Origin: Thinopyrum elongatum
Taxonomy: Eukaryota; Streptophyta; Magnoliopsida; Poales; Poaceae
Direction: 5' to 3'
DNA length: 64,000 bases
Assembly (NCBI GenBank): GCA_011799875.1
Contig: CM022299.1
Span: forward strand, 29,353,996-29,417,995
Shown here: one piece after another, positions 1 through 11,657 of the stretch
Layout of the letters: every line of letters begins with the position of its first letter
Numbering within the stretch: the first letter of the stretch is position 1
Program-made: the position numbers and the translations under genes
Notes under the pieces: generated by a model
The model's database searches: none
What the model was told of the DNA's origin: nothing
The model's input: the letters and a program-made list of their open reading frames with translations, nothing else

Positions 1-499
1 GGGCTGCTGCCGCACCACTTGGGGCACCCTAGGGGCTGCCTCCTCCCCTCCCACACCTATATATATGTGGGGAGGGGTGCCACACAGTACATAGCTTATT
101 CCACGCCGTGTGTCGGCACCCCTCCGCCTCTAGTTTACTCCTCCGCTCTAGATCGTCGCAGTGCTTAGGCAAAGCCCTGCGGGATTGCTTCACCACCACC
201 ATCACCACGCCGTTATGCTGACGGAACTCATCTACTACCTCGCCCCGCTTGCTGGATCATGATGGCGAGGACGACACCGAGCTGAACGTGTGCAAACCGC
301 GGAGGTGCCGTGCGTTCGGTACTTGATCGGGCGGATCACGAAGGTGTACGACTACATCAACCGCGTTGAATAAACACTTCCGCTTACGGTCTATGAGGGT
401 ACATAGACACACTCTCCCCTCTTGTTGCTATGCATCTCCATGGATAGATCTTGTGTGTGCATAGAATTTTTTTTGTTTTCCATGCAACGTTTCCCAACA
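1..499 (+). repeat. 3' part of the 5' LTR of element A
   Basis: It matches the second LTR from about 6850 onwards and ends in CGTTTCCCAACA directly before a primer binding site. A TATA-like run and a downstream short-exon-like leader are inside it. The missing first part lies left of the window. Confidence 0.88.
58..64 (+). promoter_or_regulatory. TATA box of the element A LTR
   Basis: A TATATAT run about 440 bp before the LTR end, within the conserved context that recurs in every copia LTR here (6906, 9936, 31151). It is the probable core promoter for the element transcript. This is inferred from position and not tested. Confidence 0.6.
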
Positions 500-500
500 G

Positions 501-513
501 TGGCATCCGAGCC
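501..513 (+). other. Primer binding site (initiator-Met tRNA type) of element A
   Basis: TGGCATCCGAGCC directly follows the LTR end. It differs from the usual plant copia site TGGTATCAGAGCC at a few bases, as expected in an old copy. Confidence 0.75.
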
Positions 514-1732
514 AGGTCTATGCGTAGATGATATGCACGAGTAGAACACAAAGAGTTGTGGGCGGTGATAGTCATACTGCTTAGCACCAACGTCTTATTT
601 TTATTCGGTGGTATTGTGGGATGAAGCGGCCCGGACCAACCTTACATGTCCACGCACATGAGACCGGTTCCATCGACAGACATGCAACTAGTTTTGCATA
701 AAGGTGGCTGGCGGGTGTCTGTTTCTCCTACTTTAGTTGAACCGAATTTGACTACGGCCGGTCCTTGAAGAAGGTTAAAAAAGCAAACTTGATGAAGCAC
801 CGTTGTGGTTTTTGCCGTAGGTAAGAACAGTTCTTGCTAGAAACCCGTAGCAGCCACGTAAATCTTGCAACAATAAAGTAGAGGACGTCTAACTTGTTTT
901 TGCAGGGCATGTTGTGATGTGATATGGTCAAGATATGATGTGATATATGTTGATGTATGAGATGATCATGTTTTGTAATATCGACAACCGGTAGGAGCCT
1001 TAGGGTTGTCTCTTTATTGTATGAAGTGCAAACGCCATGTAATTGCTTTACTTTATCACTATGCGTTAGCGATAGTTGTAGAAGCAATAGTTGGTGAGAC
1101 GACCCCGACGCAACGATGGAGATCAAGGTGTCGAGCCAGTGACGATGGAGATCATGACGATGCTTTGGAGATGGAGATCAAAAGCACAAGATGATGATGG
1201 CCATATCATGTCACATATTTTGATTGCATGTGATGTTTATCTTTTATGCATCTTATTTTGCTTAGAACGGCGGTAGCCTTATAAGATGATCCCTTCACTA
1301 AATTTCAAGATAAAAGTGTTCTCCCCGAGTATGCACTGTTGCCAAAGTTCATCGTTTCGAAGCACCACGTGATGATCCGGTGTGATAGACTCTACGTTCA
1401 CATACAACGGGTGTAAGACAGTTTTGCACATGCAGAATACTTGGGTTAAACTTGATGAGCCTAGCATGTACAGACATGGTCTCGAAACACTGGAGATCGA
1501 AAGGTCGAACGTGAGTCATATAGTAGATATGATCAACATAGAGATGTTCACCATTGATGACTACCCCATCTCACGTTATGATCGGACATGGGTTAGTTGA
1601 TTTGGCTCACGTATCGCTTAGATAACTTGAAGGATGTTTATTTAAGTGGGTGTTCAGTAGTCATTTGATTAATTGAACTTAATTTATCATGAACTTAGTC
1701 TTAATAGTTTTGCATATCTATGTTGTAGACCA
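514..1732 (+). other. Untranslated leader of element A
   Basis: The stretch between primer site and gag holds no supported gene. The equivalent leader is present in element C (10404-11657) and, reversed, in R (58352-59569), so it is part of the retrotransposon and not host sequence. Short open frames here are not conserved between copies. Confidence 0.75.
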
Positions 1733-2602
1733 ATAGCTCGCGATATAGCTCCCATATAATTTTTATATGTTCCTAGAGAAAACTAAGTTGAAAGATGATG
1801 GTAGCAATAATGCGGACTGGGTCTGTGATCTGAGGATTATCCTCATTGATGCACAGAAGAATTATGTCCTTGATGCACCGCTAGGTGACAGACCTATTGC
1901 AGGAGCTGATGCAGACGTTATGAACGTTTGACAAGCTCGATATGATGACTACTTGGTAGTTTAGTGCGCCATGCTTTACGGCTTAGAATCGGGGCTTCAA
2001 AGACGTTTTGAACACCATGGAACATATGAGATGTTCCAAGAGATGAAATTGGTATTTCATGCTTATGCCCATGTTGTGAGGTATGAGACCTCTGACAAGT
2101 ACTTTTCCTACAAGATGGAGGAGAATAGCTCAGCCAGTGAGCATGTACTCAGAATGTCTGGATACTACAATCGCTTGAATCAATGGGAGTTAATCTTCCA
2201 GATAAGATAGTGATTGATAGAGTTCTCTAGTCACTATCACCAAGCTACTAGAACTTTGTGATGAACTATAATATGCAAGGGATGATGAAAACGATTCCCG
2301 AGCTCTTCGCGATGCTTAAATCGGTGAAGGTAGAAATCAAGAAAGAGCATCAAGTGTTGATGGTTAACAAGACCACTAGTTTCAAGAAAAAGGGCGAGGG
2401 AAAGAAAGGGAACTTCAAGAAGAATGGCAAGCAAGTTGTCGCTCCCATGAAAAAGCCCAGAGCTGGACCCAAGCCTAAAACTGAGTGCTTCTACTGCAAA
2501 GGAAATGGTCACTGGAAGAGGAACTGCCCCAAATACTTGGCGGATAAGAAGGATGGCAAAGTGAACAAAAGTATATTTGATATACATGTTGTTGATGTGT
2601 AA
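1733..2602 (+). pseudogene. gag of element A (Ty1/copia capsid protein), broken
   Basis: Gag coats the element RNA in virus-like particles. The expected start codon reads ATA at 1733-1735 where the homologous copia R has ATG, so translation start is lost. Recognisable capsid segments follow in pieces (1971-2210 with YGLESGLQRRFEHHG; 2258-2602). The second piece holds an intact CCHC zinc knuckle, CFYCKGNGHWKRNC, near its end, then a lysine-rich segment. Stops and frameshifts lie between the pieces, for example TGA at about 1929 and TAG at about 2208. It is not translatable as one protein. Confidence 0.85.
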
Positions 2603-5440
2603 CTTACTAGTGTTCGAAGTAGCACCTGGGTATTCGATACCGGTTCAGTTGCCAAAGATTAGTAACTCGAAACAGGAGTTGCAGAATAAACAGAGACTAG
2701 TTAAGTGCGAGGTTACGGTGTGTGTTGGAAGTGATTCCAAGGTTGATACGATCACCATCGCACACTCCGTCTACCTTCGGGATTAGTGTTAAACCTAAAT
2801 AAATGTTATTTGGTGTTTGCGTTGAGCATGAATATGATTAGATCATGTTTATTGCAATAAGATTATTCATTTAAGTTAGAGAATAACTGTTGTTCTATTT
2901 ACATGAATAAAACCTTCTATGGTAATACACCCAATGTGAATGGTTTATTGAATCTCGATCGTAGTGATACACATACTCATAATATTGATGCCAAAAGATA
3001 CAAAGTTGATAATGATAGTGCAACATACTTGTGGCACTGCCGTTTAGGGCATATTGGTGTAAAGCGCATGAAGAAACTCCATGCAGATGGACTTTTGGAG
3101 TCACTTGATTATGAATCATTTGATACTTGCGAACCATGCCTCATGGGCAAGATGACTAAAACTCCGTTCTCCGGAACAATGGAGCGAGCTAATGACTTAT
3201 TGGAAATAATACATACCGATGTATGCGGTCCGATGAGTGTTGAAGCACGCGGCGGGTAACGTTATTTTCTGACCTTCACAGATGATTTGAGTAGGTATGG
3301 GTATATCTACTTGATGAAACACAAGTCTGAAACATTTGAAAAGTTCAAAGAATTTCAGAGTGAAGTGGAGAATCATCGTAACAAGAAAATAAAGTTTCTA
3401 CGATCTGATCGCGGAGGCGAATATTTGAGTTATGAGTTTGGCCTTCATTTAAAACAATTGTTTCACAACTCATGCCACCTGGAACACCACAGCGTAATGG
3501 TGTGTCCGAACGTCGTAACCGTACTTTATTAGATATGGTGCGATCTATGATGTCTCTTACCGATTTACCACTATTGTTTTGGGGTTATGCATTAGAGACA
3601 GCCGCATTCACTTTAAATAGGGACCGTCTAAATCCGTTGAGACGACACCGTATGAGTTGTGGTTTGGCAAGAAACCTAAGCTGTCGTTTCTTAAAGTTTG
3701 GGGATGCGACGCTTATGTCAAAAGGCTTCAGCCTGATAAGCTTGAACCTAAATCGGAGAAGCGCGTCTTCATAGGATACCCTAAAGAAACTATTGGGTAC
3801 ACCTTCTACCACAGATCCGAAGGCAAGATCTTTGTTGCTAAGAATGGATCCTTTCTAGAGAAGGAGTTTCTCTCGAAAGAAGAGAGTGGGAGGAAAGTAG
3901 AACTTGATGAGGTAATTGTACCTTCTCTCGAATTGAAATTAGCACATCAGAGAAAACTCCTCCCATGATGCCTACACCAACTAGAGAGGAAGCTAATGAT
4001 GATGATCATGAAACTTCAGATCAAGTTACTACTGAACTTCGTAGGTCGACCAGAGCATGATCTGCACTAGAGTGGTATGGTAATCCTGTCCTGGAAGTCA
4101 TGTTACTAGACCAAGGCGAACCTACGAACTATGAAGAAGCTATGATGAGCCCAGATTTCGACAGATGGCTTGAGGCCATGAAATCTGAGATAGGATCCAT
4201 GTATGAGAACAAAGTGTGGACTTTGGTGGACTTGCCCGATGATCGGCAAGCCATAGAGAATAAATGGATCTTCAAGAAGAAGACTGACGCTGATGGTAAT
4301 GTTACTATCTACAAAGCACGACTTGTCGCAAAAGGTTTTCGACAAGTTCAAGGGGTTGACTACGATGAAACTTTCTCACCCGTAGCAATGCTTTAGTCTG
4401 TCTGAATCATGTTAGCAATTGCCGCATTTTATGATTATGAAATCTGGAAAATGGATGTCAAAAGTGCATTCCTTAAATGGATATCTTATAGAAGAGATGT
4501 ATATGATGCAACCAGAAGGTTTTGTCGATCCTAAAAGTGCTAACAAAGTGTGCAAACTCCAGCGATCCATCTAAGGACTGGTGCAAGCATCTCGGAGTTG
4601 GAATATACGCTTTGATGAGGTGATCAAAGCATATGGTTTTATACAGACTTACGGCGAAGCCTGTATTTACAAGAAAGTGAGTGGGAGCTCTGTAGCATTT
4701 CTGATATTATATGTGGATGACATATTGTTGATTGGAAATGATATAGAATTTCTGGATAGCATAAAAGGATACTTGAATAAGAATTTCTCAATGAAAGACC
4801 TTGGTGAAGCTGCTTATATATTGGGCATCAAGATCTATAGAGATAGATCGAGACGCTTAATAGGACTTTCACAAAGCACATACCTTGATAAAGTTTTGAA
4901 GAAGTTCAAAATGGATCAGTCAAAGAAAGGGTTCTTGCCTGTGTTACAAGGTGTGATGTTGAGTCAGACTCAAAGCCCGACCACTGCAGAAGATAGAGAG
5001 AAAATGAAAGTCATTCCCTATGCCTCAGCCATAGGTTCTATCATGTATGCTATGATGTGTACCAGACCTTATGTGTGCCTTGTCATGAGTTTGGCAAGGG
5101 GGTACAATAGTGATCCAGGAGTAGATCACTGGACAGCGGTCAAAATTATCCTTAGTTACCTAAGAGGACTAAGGAAATATTTCTCGGTTATGGAGGTGAT
5201 AAAGAGTTCGTCGTAAAGGGTTACGTCGATGTAAGCTTTAACACCAATTCAGATGACTCTGAGTCTCAATCTGGATACATATTGAAAGTGGGAGAATTTA
5301 GCTAGAGTAGCTCCATGCAGAGCATTGTAGACATAGAAACTTGCAAAATACATACGGATCTGAATATGGCAGACCCGTTGACTAAACCTCTCTCACAAGC
5401 AAAACATGATCATACCTTAGTACTCTTTGGGTGTTAATCA
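2603..5440 (+). pseudogene. pol of element A (protease, integrase, RT, RNase H), decayed
   Basis: This is the Ty1/copia polyprotein order. A protease region near 2630-2780 is badly decayed. GAG-pre-integrase follows (2903-3259, HIGVKRMKKLH and CEPC motif), then the integrase core (HTDVCGPM at about 3210, SDRGGEY at about 3400). RT begins at about 4100 and keeps the catalytic YVDD in LYVDDILLIGND (within 4581-5216). The RNase H start follows at about 5170. There are many in-frame stops (for example near 3258, 4394 and 4573). Compared with element R, about 75-80 codons of RNase H are missing around 5325-5335, where sequence jumps from the SSKQSIV-like segment to DIEICKIH-like sequence. It is non-autonomous. 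Confidence 0.88.
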
Positions 5441-5560
5441 CATGGCGATGTGAACTAGATTACTGACTCTAGTAAAACTCTTTGGGTGTTAGTCACATGG
5501 CGATGTGAACTATGGGTGTTAAATCACATGGTGATGTGAACTAGATTATTGACTCTAGTG

Positions 5561-5572
5561 CAAGTGGAAGAC
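5561..5572 (+). other. Polypurine tract of element A
   Basis: CAAGTGGAAGAC sits directly before the TGAAGG start of the 3' LTR. It is the expected plus-strand primer of reverse transcription. The homologous tracts are at 8621, 29828 and, reversed, 54340. Confidence 0.65.
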
Positions 5573-7178
5573 TGAAGGAAATATGCCCTAAAGGCAATAA
5601 TAAAGTTGTTATTTTATATTTCCTTATGCATGAGAAAGGTTTATTATTCATGCTAGAATTGTATTGATCGGAAACTTAAATACATGTGTGAATACATAAA
5701 CAAATATGGTGTCCCTAGTATGCCTCTACTAGACTAGCTCGTTGATCAAAGATGGTTAAGGTTTCCTAACCATAGACATGTGTTGTCATTTGATAACGGG
5801 ATCACATCATTAGGACAATGATGTGATGGACAAGACCCACCCGTTAGCTTAGCATAATGATCGTTCAGTCTATTGTTATTGCTTTCTTCATGTCAAATAC
5901 ATATTCCTTCGACTATGAGATTATGCAACTCCCGGATACCGGAGGAATACCTTGTGTGCTATCAAACGTCACAACGTAACTGGATGATCATAAAGATGCT
6001 CTACAGGTATCTCCGAAGGTGTTTGTTGAGTTGGCATAGATCGAGATTAGGATTTGTCACTCCGAGTATTGGAGAGGTATCTCTGGGCCCTTCTCGGTAA
6101 TACACATGATAAGCTTGCAAGCAAATGACTAAGGAGTTAGTCACAAGGTGATGTATTACGGAACGAGTAAAGATACTTGCCGGTAACAAGATTGAACTAG
6201 GTATGAAGATACCGATGATCGAATCTCGGGCAAGTAACATACCGACAGACAAAGGGAATTGCGTATGTTGTCATAACGGTTCGATCGATAAAGATCTTCG
6301 TAGAATATGTAGGAGCCAATATGGGCATCCAGGTTCCGCTATTGGTTATTGGGCGGAGAGGTGTCTCGGTCATGTCTACATAGTTCTCGAACCCGTAGGG
6401 TCCGCACGCTTAACGTTCGATGTTGATTTGGTATTATATGAGTTATGTGTTTTGGTGACCGAATGTTGTTCAGAATCCCGGATGTGATCACGGACATGAC
6501 GAGGAGCTCCGGAATGGTCTGGAGGTAAAGATCGATATATAGGACGATACTATTTGGTCTTCAGAAGGGTTTTGGAGTGCACCGGAAAGTTATCGGAATA
6601 CCGAAAGGGGTTCTGGAGGCACCGGGAGAATATTGGGCCTTATTGGGCCATGTAGAGGGAACACACTAGCCCACATGGGCTGGTGCGCCCCCTCTAAGGC
6701 AGCCACACCCAATTATATGGAAGGGGGAGGTGCCACCTCCTCTTACCATATCCCGGAGAGGGGAGGAAGGAAAGAAGGGGGCGCCTCCTCCCTTTCCTTC
6801 TCCCTTGTGCCAATTTTTGGCAGGGGGGCGCACCAAAGGGAGGAGCCCTAGGGCTGCTGTCGCACCACTTGGGGCGCCCTAGGGACTGCCTCCTCCCATC
6901 CCACACATATATATATGTGGGGAGGGGTGCCACACAATACACAGCTTATTCCACGCCGTGTGTCGGCACCCCTCCGCCTCTAGTTTACTCCTCCGCTCTA
7001 GATCATCGCAGTGCTTAGGCGATGCCCTGCAGGATTGCTTCACCACCACCGTCACCACGCCGTTATGCTGACGGAACTCATCTACTACCTCGCCCCGCAT
7101 CCTGGATCAATATGGCGAGGACGACACCGAGCTGAACGTGTGCAGAACGCGGAGGTGCCGTGCGTTCGGTCCTTGATA
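5573..7178 (+). repeat. 3' LTR of element A, truncated
   Basis: It starts TGAAGGAAATATGCC and runs through the TATA region (6906-6916), but stops within the sequence that corresponds to about position 322 of the 5' LTR. About 180 bp of LTR end is missing. The break is fused to the RT coding sequence of copy B. Confidence 0.85.
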
Positions 7179-8633
7179 GACTTTGGACTTTGGAAGTATT
7201 ACCTGAAAGGCAAAAGGCCATTCAGAATAAATGGATTTTCAAGAAGAAGACGGACGCGAACGATAATATCACCGTCTATAAAGCTCGACTTGTGGCAGAG
7301 GGGTTTTCACAAGTTGAAGGAGTTGACTACGATGAGACTTTCTCACCCGTAGCGATGCTTAAGTCCCTCGGAATCATGTTGGCAATAGCTGCATTTTTTG
7401 ATTATGAAATCTGGCAGATGGGTGTCAAAATAGCGTTTCTTAACGGTTTCCTTAAGGAAGAGTTGTATATGATGCAACCGAAAGGTTTTGTTGATCCAGA
7501 GAATGCTGACAAGGTGTGCAAGCTCCAGCGATCCATTTATGAACTGGTGCAAGCATCTCGGAGGTAGAACTTTCGCTTTGATGAGGTGATCAAAGCGTTT
7601 GGGTTTATACAAGTTTACGGAGAAGCTTGTATTTGCAAGAAAGTGAGTGGGAGCACTACAACCTTTCTGATAAGTATATGTGGTTGACATATTGTTGATC
7701 AGAAATGATGTAGAATTTCTGGAAAGCATAAAGGGTTGTTTGAAAGGAGTTTTTCAAAGGACGACCTAGGTAAAGCTGCTTACATGTTGGGCATCAAGAT
7801 CTATAGAGATAGATCAAGACGCCTGATAAGATTTTCACAGAGCACATACCTTGACATGATTTTGAAGAAGTTCAAAATGGATCAGTATAAGAAGGGGTTC
7901 TTGCCTGAGTTGTAAGGTGTGAAGTTGAGTGAGACTCAAAGCTCGACCACGGCAGAAGAAAGAGAAAGGACAAAGGTCGTCCCCTATGCCTTAGCCATAG
8001 GCTCTATACGATATGCCATGCTGTGTACCGCACCTGATGTGTGCCTTGCCACGTGTCTGGCAAGGGGGTACAAGAGTGATCCAGGAGTGGATGAATGGAC
8101 AACGGTCAAAATTATCCTTAGAAGAATAAGGAAATTTTTCTCAGTTATGGAGGTGATAAAGAGTTCGGCGTAAAGGGTTACATCGATGCAAGCTTTAACA
8201 CTAATTTGGATGACTCTAAGTAGTGTTTCTCGGTTATGGAGGTGATAAAGAGTTCAGCGTAAAGGGTTACGTCGATGCAAGCTTTAACACTAATCCGGAT
8301 GACTCGGAGTAGAGTTTCTCGGTTATGGAGGTGATAAAGAGCTCAGCGTAAAGGGTTACGTCGATGCAAGCTTTAACACCAATCCAGATGACTCTGAGTA
8401 GCAACCTGGATACGTATAGTGGAGCAGCCGTTTGGAATAGCTCCAAGTGGGGCATGGTAGCAGCATCTACAGTATGACATAAAAATTTGCGAAGTACACG
8501 CAGATCTGAATTGTGCAGACCCGTTGACTAAAACCTCTCTCACAAGCAAAACATGATCAAACCCCAGAACTAATTGGGTGTTAATCACATGGTGATGTGA
8601 ACTAGATTATTGACTCTAGTGCAAGTGGGAGAC
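7179..8633 (+). pseudogene. Element B: RT-RNase H end of a copia element, 5'-truncated
   Basis: The sequence starts inside the RT domain (NKWIFKKKTDAN, YDETFSPVAML, LNGFLKEELYMMQP) and continues to RNase H and a purine tract at 8621-8633. It is nearly the same as 14133-14932 plus 29190-29840 of element C, and it shares C's lesions. These are a disrupted YVDD region (GTATATGTGGTTGAC at 7672-7686), a stop after LPEL (TAA at about 7914) and an 89-bp triplication. Gag, protease and integrase are absent. It is a dead fragment sharing its downstream LTR with element C. Confidence 0.85.
8137..8403 (+). repeat. Three tandem 89-bp units inside the copy B RNase H region
   Basis: Units start at 8137, 8226 and 8315, each beginning TTTCTCRGTTATGGAGG. 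The unit corresponds to the start of RNase H (YGGDKELVVNGYVDASF in element R). Since 89 is not a multiple of three and each unit carries stops, the frame is destroyed. The same three-copy array is in element C at 29344-29610. Confidence 0.92.
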
Positions 8634-10389
8634 TATTGGAAATATGCCCTAGAGGCAATAATAAATTAGTAATTATCATATTTCCCTATTCATGATAATC
8701 TTTTATTATCCATGCTAGAATTGTATTGACCGGAAACTCAAATACATGTGTGGATACATAGACAACAACGTGTCCCTAGTAAGCCTCTACCGGACTAGCT
8801 CGTTGATCAAAGATGGCTATGGTTTCCTAGCCATGGACATGAGTTGTCATTTGATAACGGGATCACATCATTAGGAGAATGATGTGATGGAAAAGACCCA
8901 AACTATGAATGTAGCATATGATCGTGTCAAGTTTATTGCTATTGTTTTCTGCATGTCAAGTATATGTTCCTATGACCATGAGATGATGCAACTCACTGAC
9001 ACCGAAGGAGTACCTTGTGTGTACCAAACGTCGCAACGTAACTTGGTGACTATAAAGGTGCTCTACAGGTATCTCCGAGGGTGTCTATTGAGTTGGCATG
9101 GATCAAGACTGGGATTTGTCACTCCGTATGACGGAGAGGTATCTCAGGGCCTACTCGGTAATACAGCATCACAATAAGCTTGCAAGCAATGTGACCAATG
9201 AGTTAGTCACGGGATCAAAACGAGTAAAGAGACTTGCCGGTAACGAGATTGAACTAGGTATGGTGATACCGACGATCGAATCTCGGGCAAGTAACATACT
9301 GATAGACAAAGGGAACTGCATACGGGATTAACTGAATCCTTGACATCGAGGTTTGACCGATAAGATCTTCGTGGAATATGTAGGAACCAATATGGGCATC
9401 CAGGTCCCGCTATTGGTTATTGACCGTAGAGGTGTCTCGGTCATGTCTGCATAGTTCTCGAACCCGCATGGTCTACACACTTAACGTTTGGTGACGATAT
9501 AAGTATAGTTGAGTCATTATGGTGGTTACCGATGGTTGTTCGGAGTCCCGGATGAGATACCGAACATGACGAGGAACTCCAGAATGGTCCGGAGGTGAAG
9601 ATTGATATATTGGACGAAGGGTATTGGAGTCCGGAATTGTTCCGGGGGTACCGAGTGATGACCAGCATGACCGAAAGGGGGTTCGGGGGGGCCCGGCAAG
9701 TGTTGGGGGGCCTCATGGGCTAAGGGGAGGGGCAAACCAGCCCACTAAGGGGATGTGTGCCCCCCTCACCCCATCCCACGTTGCCAGAGGAGGTGGGGGC
9801 GCCCCCCTAGGGTTCCCACCCCTTTGGCTTGGGGGCCAAGTCTCCTAAGGGGGAAAATCCATCTAGGGTTTCCCTCTAGTGGCCGTCGGCCCTAGATGGG
9901 ATCCCCTAGGGGCGCCCCCCTCTCCCCCTTCCTCGTATATATAGATGAGGAGAGGGAGGGCAGCCGGCACCCCATCTATGCCACGGTGCTGCCCTCCCTC
10001 TCCCCCGTACCCATCTTCTTTTCCGTAGTGCTTAGCAAAGCTCTGCAGAGATTTATCCACCACCACCGCCACCACGCCGTCGTGCTGCCGGAGGACTCGA
10101 GCTACTACTTCACCATCGCTCGCTGGATCGAGGAGCTGAAGGCGTCATCAAACCGTGCGTGTGTTGAACGCGGAGGTGCCGTCCTTTCGGCGCTAGATCA
10201 GGAGTTCGCGGGAAGGATCGTGATTGGATCGCGGAGACGTTCGACTACATCAACCGTGTTTCTTAACGCTTCCGCTTAGCGATCTACAAGGGTATGTAGA
10301 TCCAATCTCTCCTCTCGCAGATGGTCATCTCCTAGATTGATCTTGGTGAGCGTAGGAAAATTTTGTTTCCCATGCAACGTTCCCCAACA
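8634..10389 (+). repeat. LTR shared by copia copies B and C (1756 bp)
   Basis: It begins TATTGGAAATATGCCC (TG changed to TA) after a purine tract and ends GTTCCCCAACA before a primer site. It therefore acts as 3' LTR for the fragment upstream and 5' LTR for element C. Its partner is 29841-31604. A TATA box lies at 9936-9944. Confidence 0.9.
9936..9944 (+). promoter_or_regulatory. TATA box of the B/C shared LTR
   Basis: TATATATAG lies at the same relative position as in the partner LTR (31151-31159). It is the probable core promoter of element C. Confidence 0.55.
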
Positions 10390-10390
10390 G

Positions 10391-10403
10391 TGGCATCATG
10401 AGC
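10391..10403 (+). other. Primer binding site of element C
   Basis: TGGCATCATGAGC directly follows the LTR end. It is a degenerate initiator-Met tRNA complement. Confidence 0.65.
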
Positions 10404-11657
10404 TAGGTCTATGCGTAGATGACATCACGAGTAGAACACAAAGGAGTTTGTGGGCGTTGATATTCAGATTGCTTCCTTCCTTGGTCTTTTCTTGATTCAG
10501 CGGTATTGTAGGGTGAAGCGGCCCGGACCAACTTTACATGTCCACGTACATGAGACCGGTTACATCGACAGACATGTGACTTTGTTGCATAAAGATGGCT
10601 GGCGGGTGTCTGTCTCTCCCACCTTAGTTGAATCGGATTCGACAAAGGCGGTCCTTGTAGAAGGTTAAATATCAACTTGCATATCACCGTTGTGGCTTTG
10701 CGTAGGTAAGAATCTTTCTTGCTAGATACCCATAGCAGCCACGTAAAACATGCAACAACAATTAGAGGACGTCTAACTTGTTTTTGCAGGGTATGTTGTG
10801 ATATGATATGGCCAAAGACATGATGAGACATATTTGATGTATGAGATGATCATGTTTGTAATAGTTTTTATCGACTTGCTTGTCGATGCATACGGCAACC
10901 GGCAGGAGCCATAGTGTTGTCTTTAATTATTCTATGACCTGCGTGTCAATCATTAAGCGCTATGTAATGCTTTACTTTATCGCCAAGCGGTAGCAATAGT
11001 AGTAGAAGCATGGTTGGCGTGACAACCCCGATGGCAACACAATGATGGAGATCATGGTATCATGCCGGTGACGATGGAGATCATGCCGGTGCTCTGGAGA
11101 TGGAGATCAAAAGCACAAGTTGATGGTCATATCATGTCACTTATGATTTGCATGTGATGTTAATCCTTTTATGCATCTTATTTTGCTTAGGACGATGGTA
11201 GCATTATAAGGTGATCCCTCACTAAACTTTCAAGATAAAATTGTGTTCTCCCCAAGTGTGCACCGTTGCGAAAGTTCGTCATTTCAAAGCACCACGTGAT
11301 GATGGGGTGTGATAGACTCTACGTTCACATACAACGGGTGCAAGCCAGTTTTGCACATGCGGAACACTTGGGTTAAACTTGATGAGCCTAGCATGTACAG
11401 ACATGGCCTCGGAGCACGAGAGACCGAAAGGTCGAACACGAGTCATATAGTTGATATGATCAACATGGAGATGTTCACCATTGAAACCACCTCATCTCAC
11501 GTGATAATCGGACTTGGGTTGGTGAATTTGGATCGTGTTACACTCGGACAACCGGAGGGATGTTGATTTGAGTGGGAGTTCTTAGGTAATATGATTAATT
11601 GAACTCATTGTCATGAAAAATAGTTTAAGTTGTCTTTGCAAATTTTGTTGTAGATCA
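10404..11657 (+). other. Untranslated leader of element C
   Basis: Homologous to 514-1732 of element A. It includes the degenerate ATGGAGATCATG repeats near 11043-11110. I see no gene in it. Confidence 0.7.

Larger units (their letters stand above)
1..7178 (+). mobile_element. Element A: Angela/WIS/BARE-type Ty1/copia retrotransposon, decayed, cut at both ends
   Basis: The order is LTR end (1-499), initiator-Met-type primer site, decayed gag-pol in the copia order gag-PR-IN-RT-RNase H, purine tract, and a second LTR (5573-7178). Bases 1-320 match about 6850-7170, which shows the two LTRs belong to one element. The left boundary lies outside the window. The 3' LTR stops abruptly at about 7178, where pol sequence of another copia copy begins, so no TSD can be read. 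It belongs to the same subfamily as element R at the right of the window (both LTRs start TGAAGGAAATATGCC) but lies in the opposite orientation. Family assignment rests on protein and LTR motifs recognised by eye. Confidence 0.9.

Noticed and set aside
8137..8403. CRISPR-like regular repeat
   Set aside because: 89-bp direct tandem without spacers, in a plant retrotransposon. A simple tandem triplication.
9624..10279. Open frames in the B/C LTR
   Set aside because: They lie within LTR promoter and leader sequence, are GC-rich, and are not conserved in the partner LTR.
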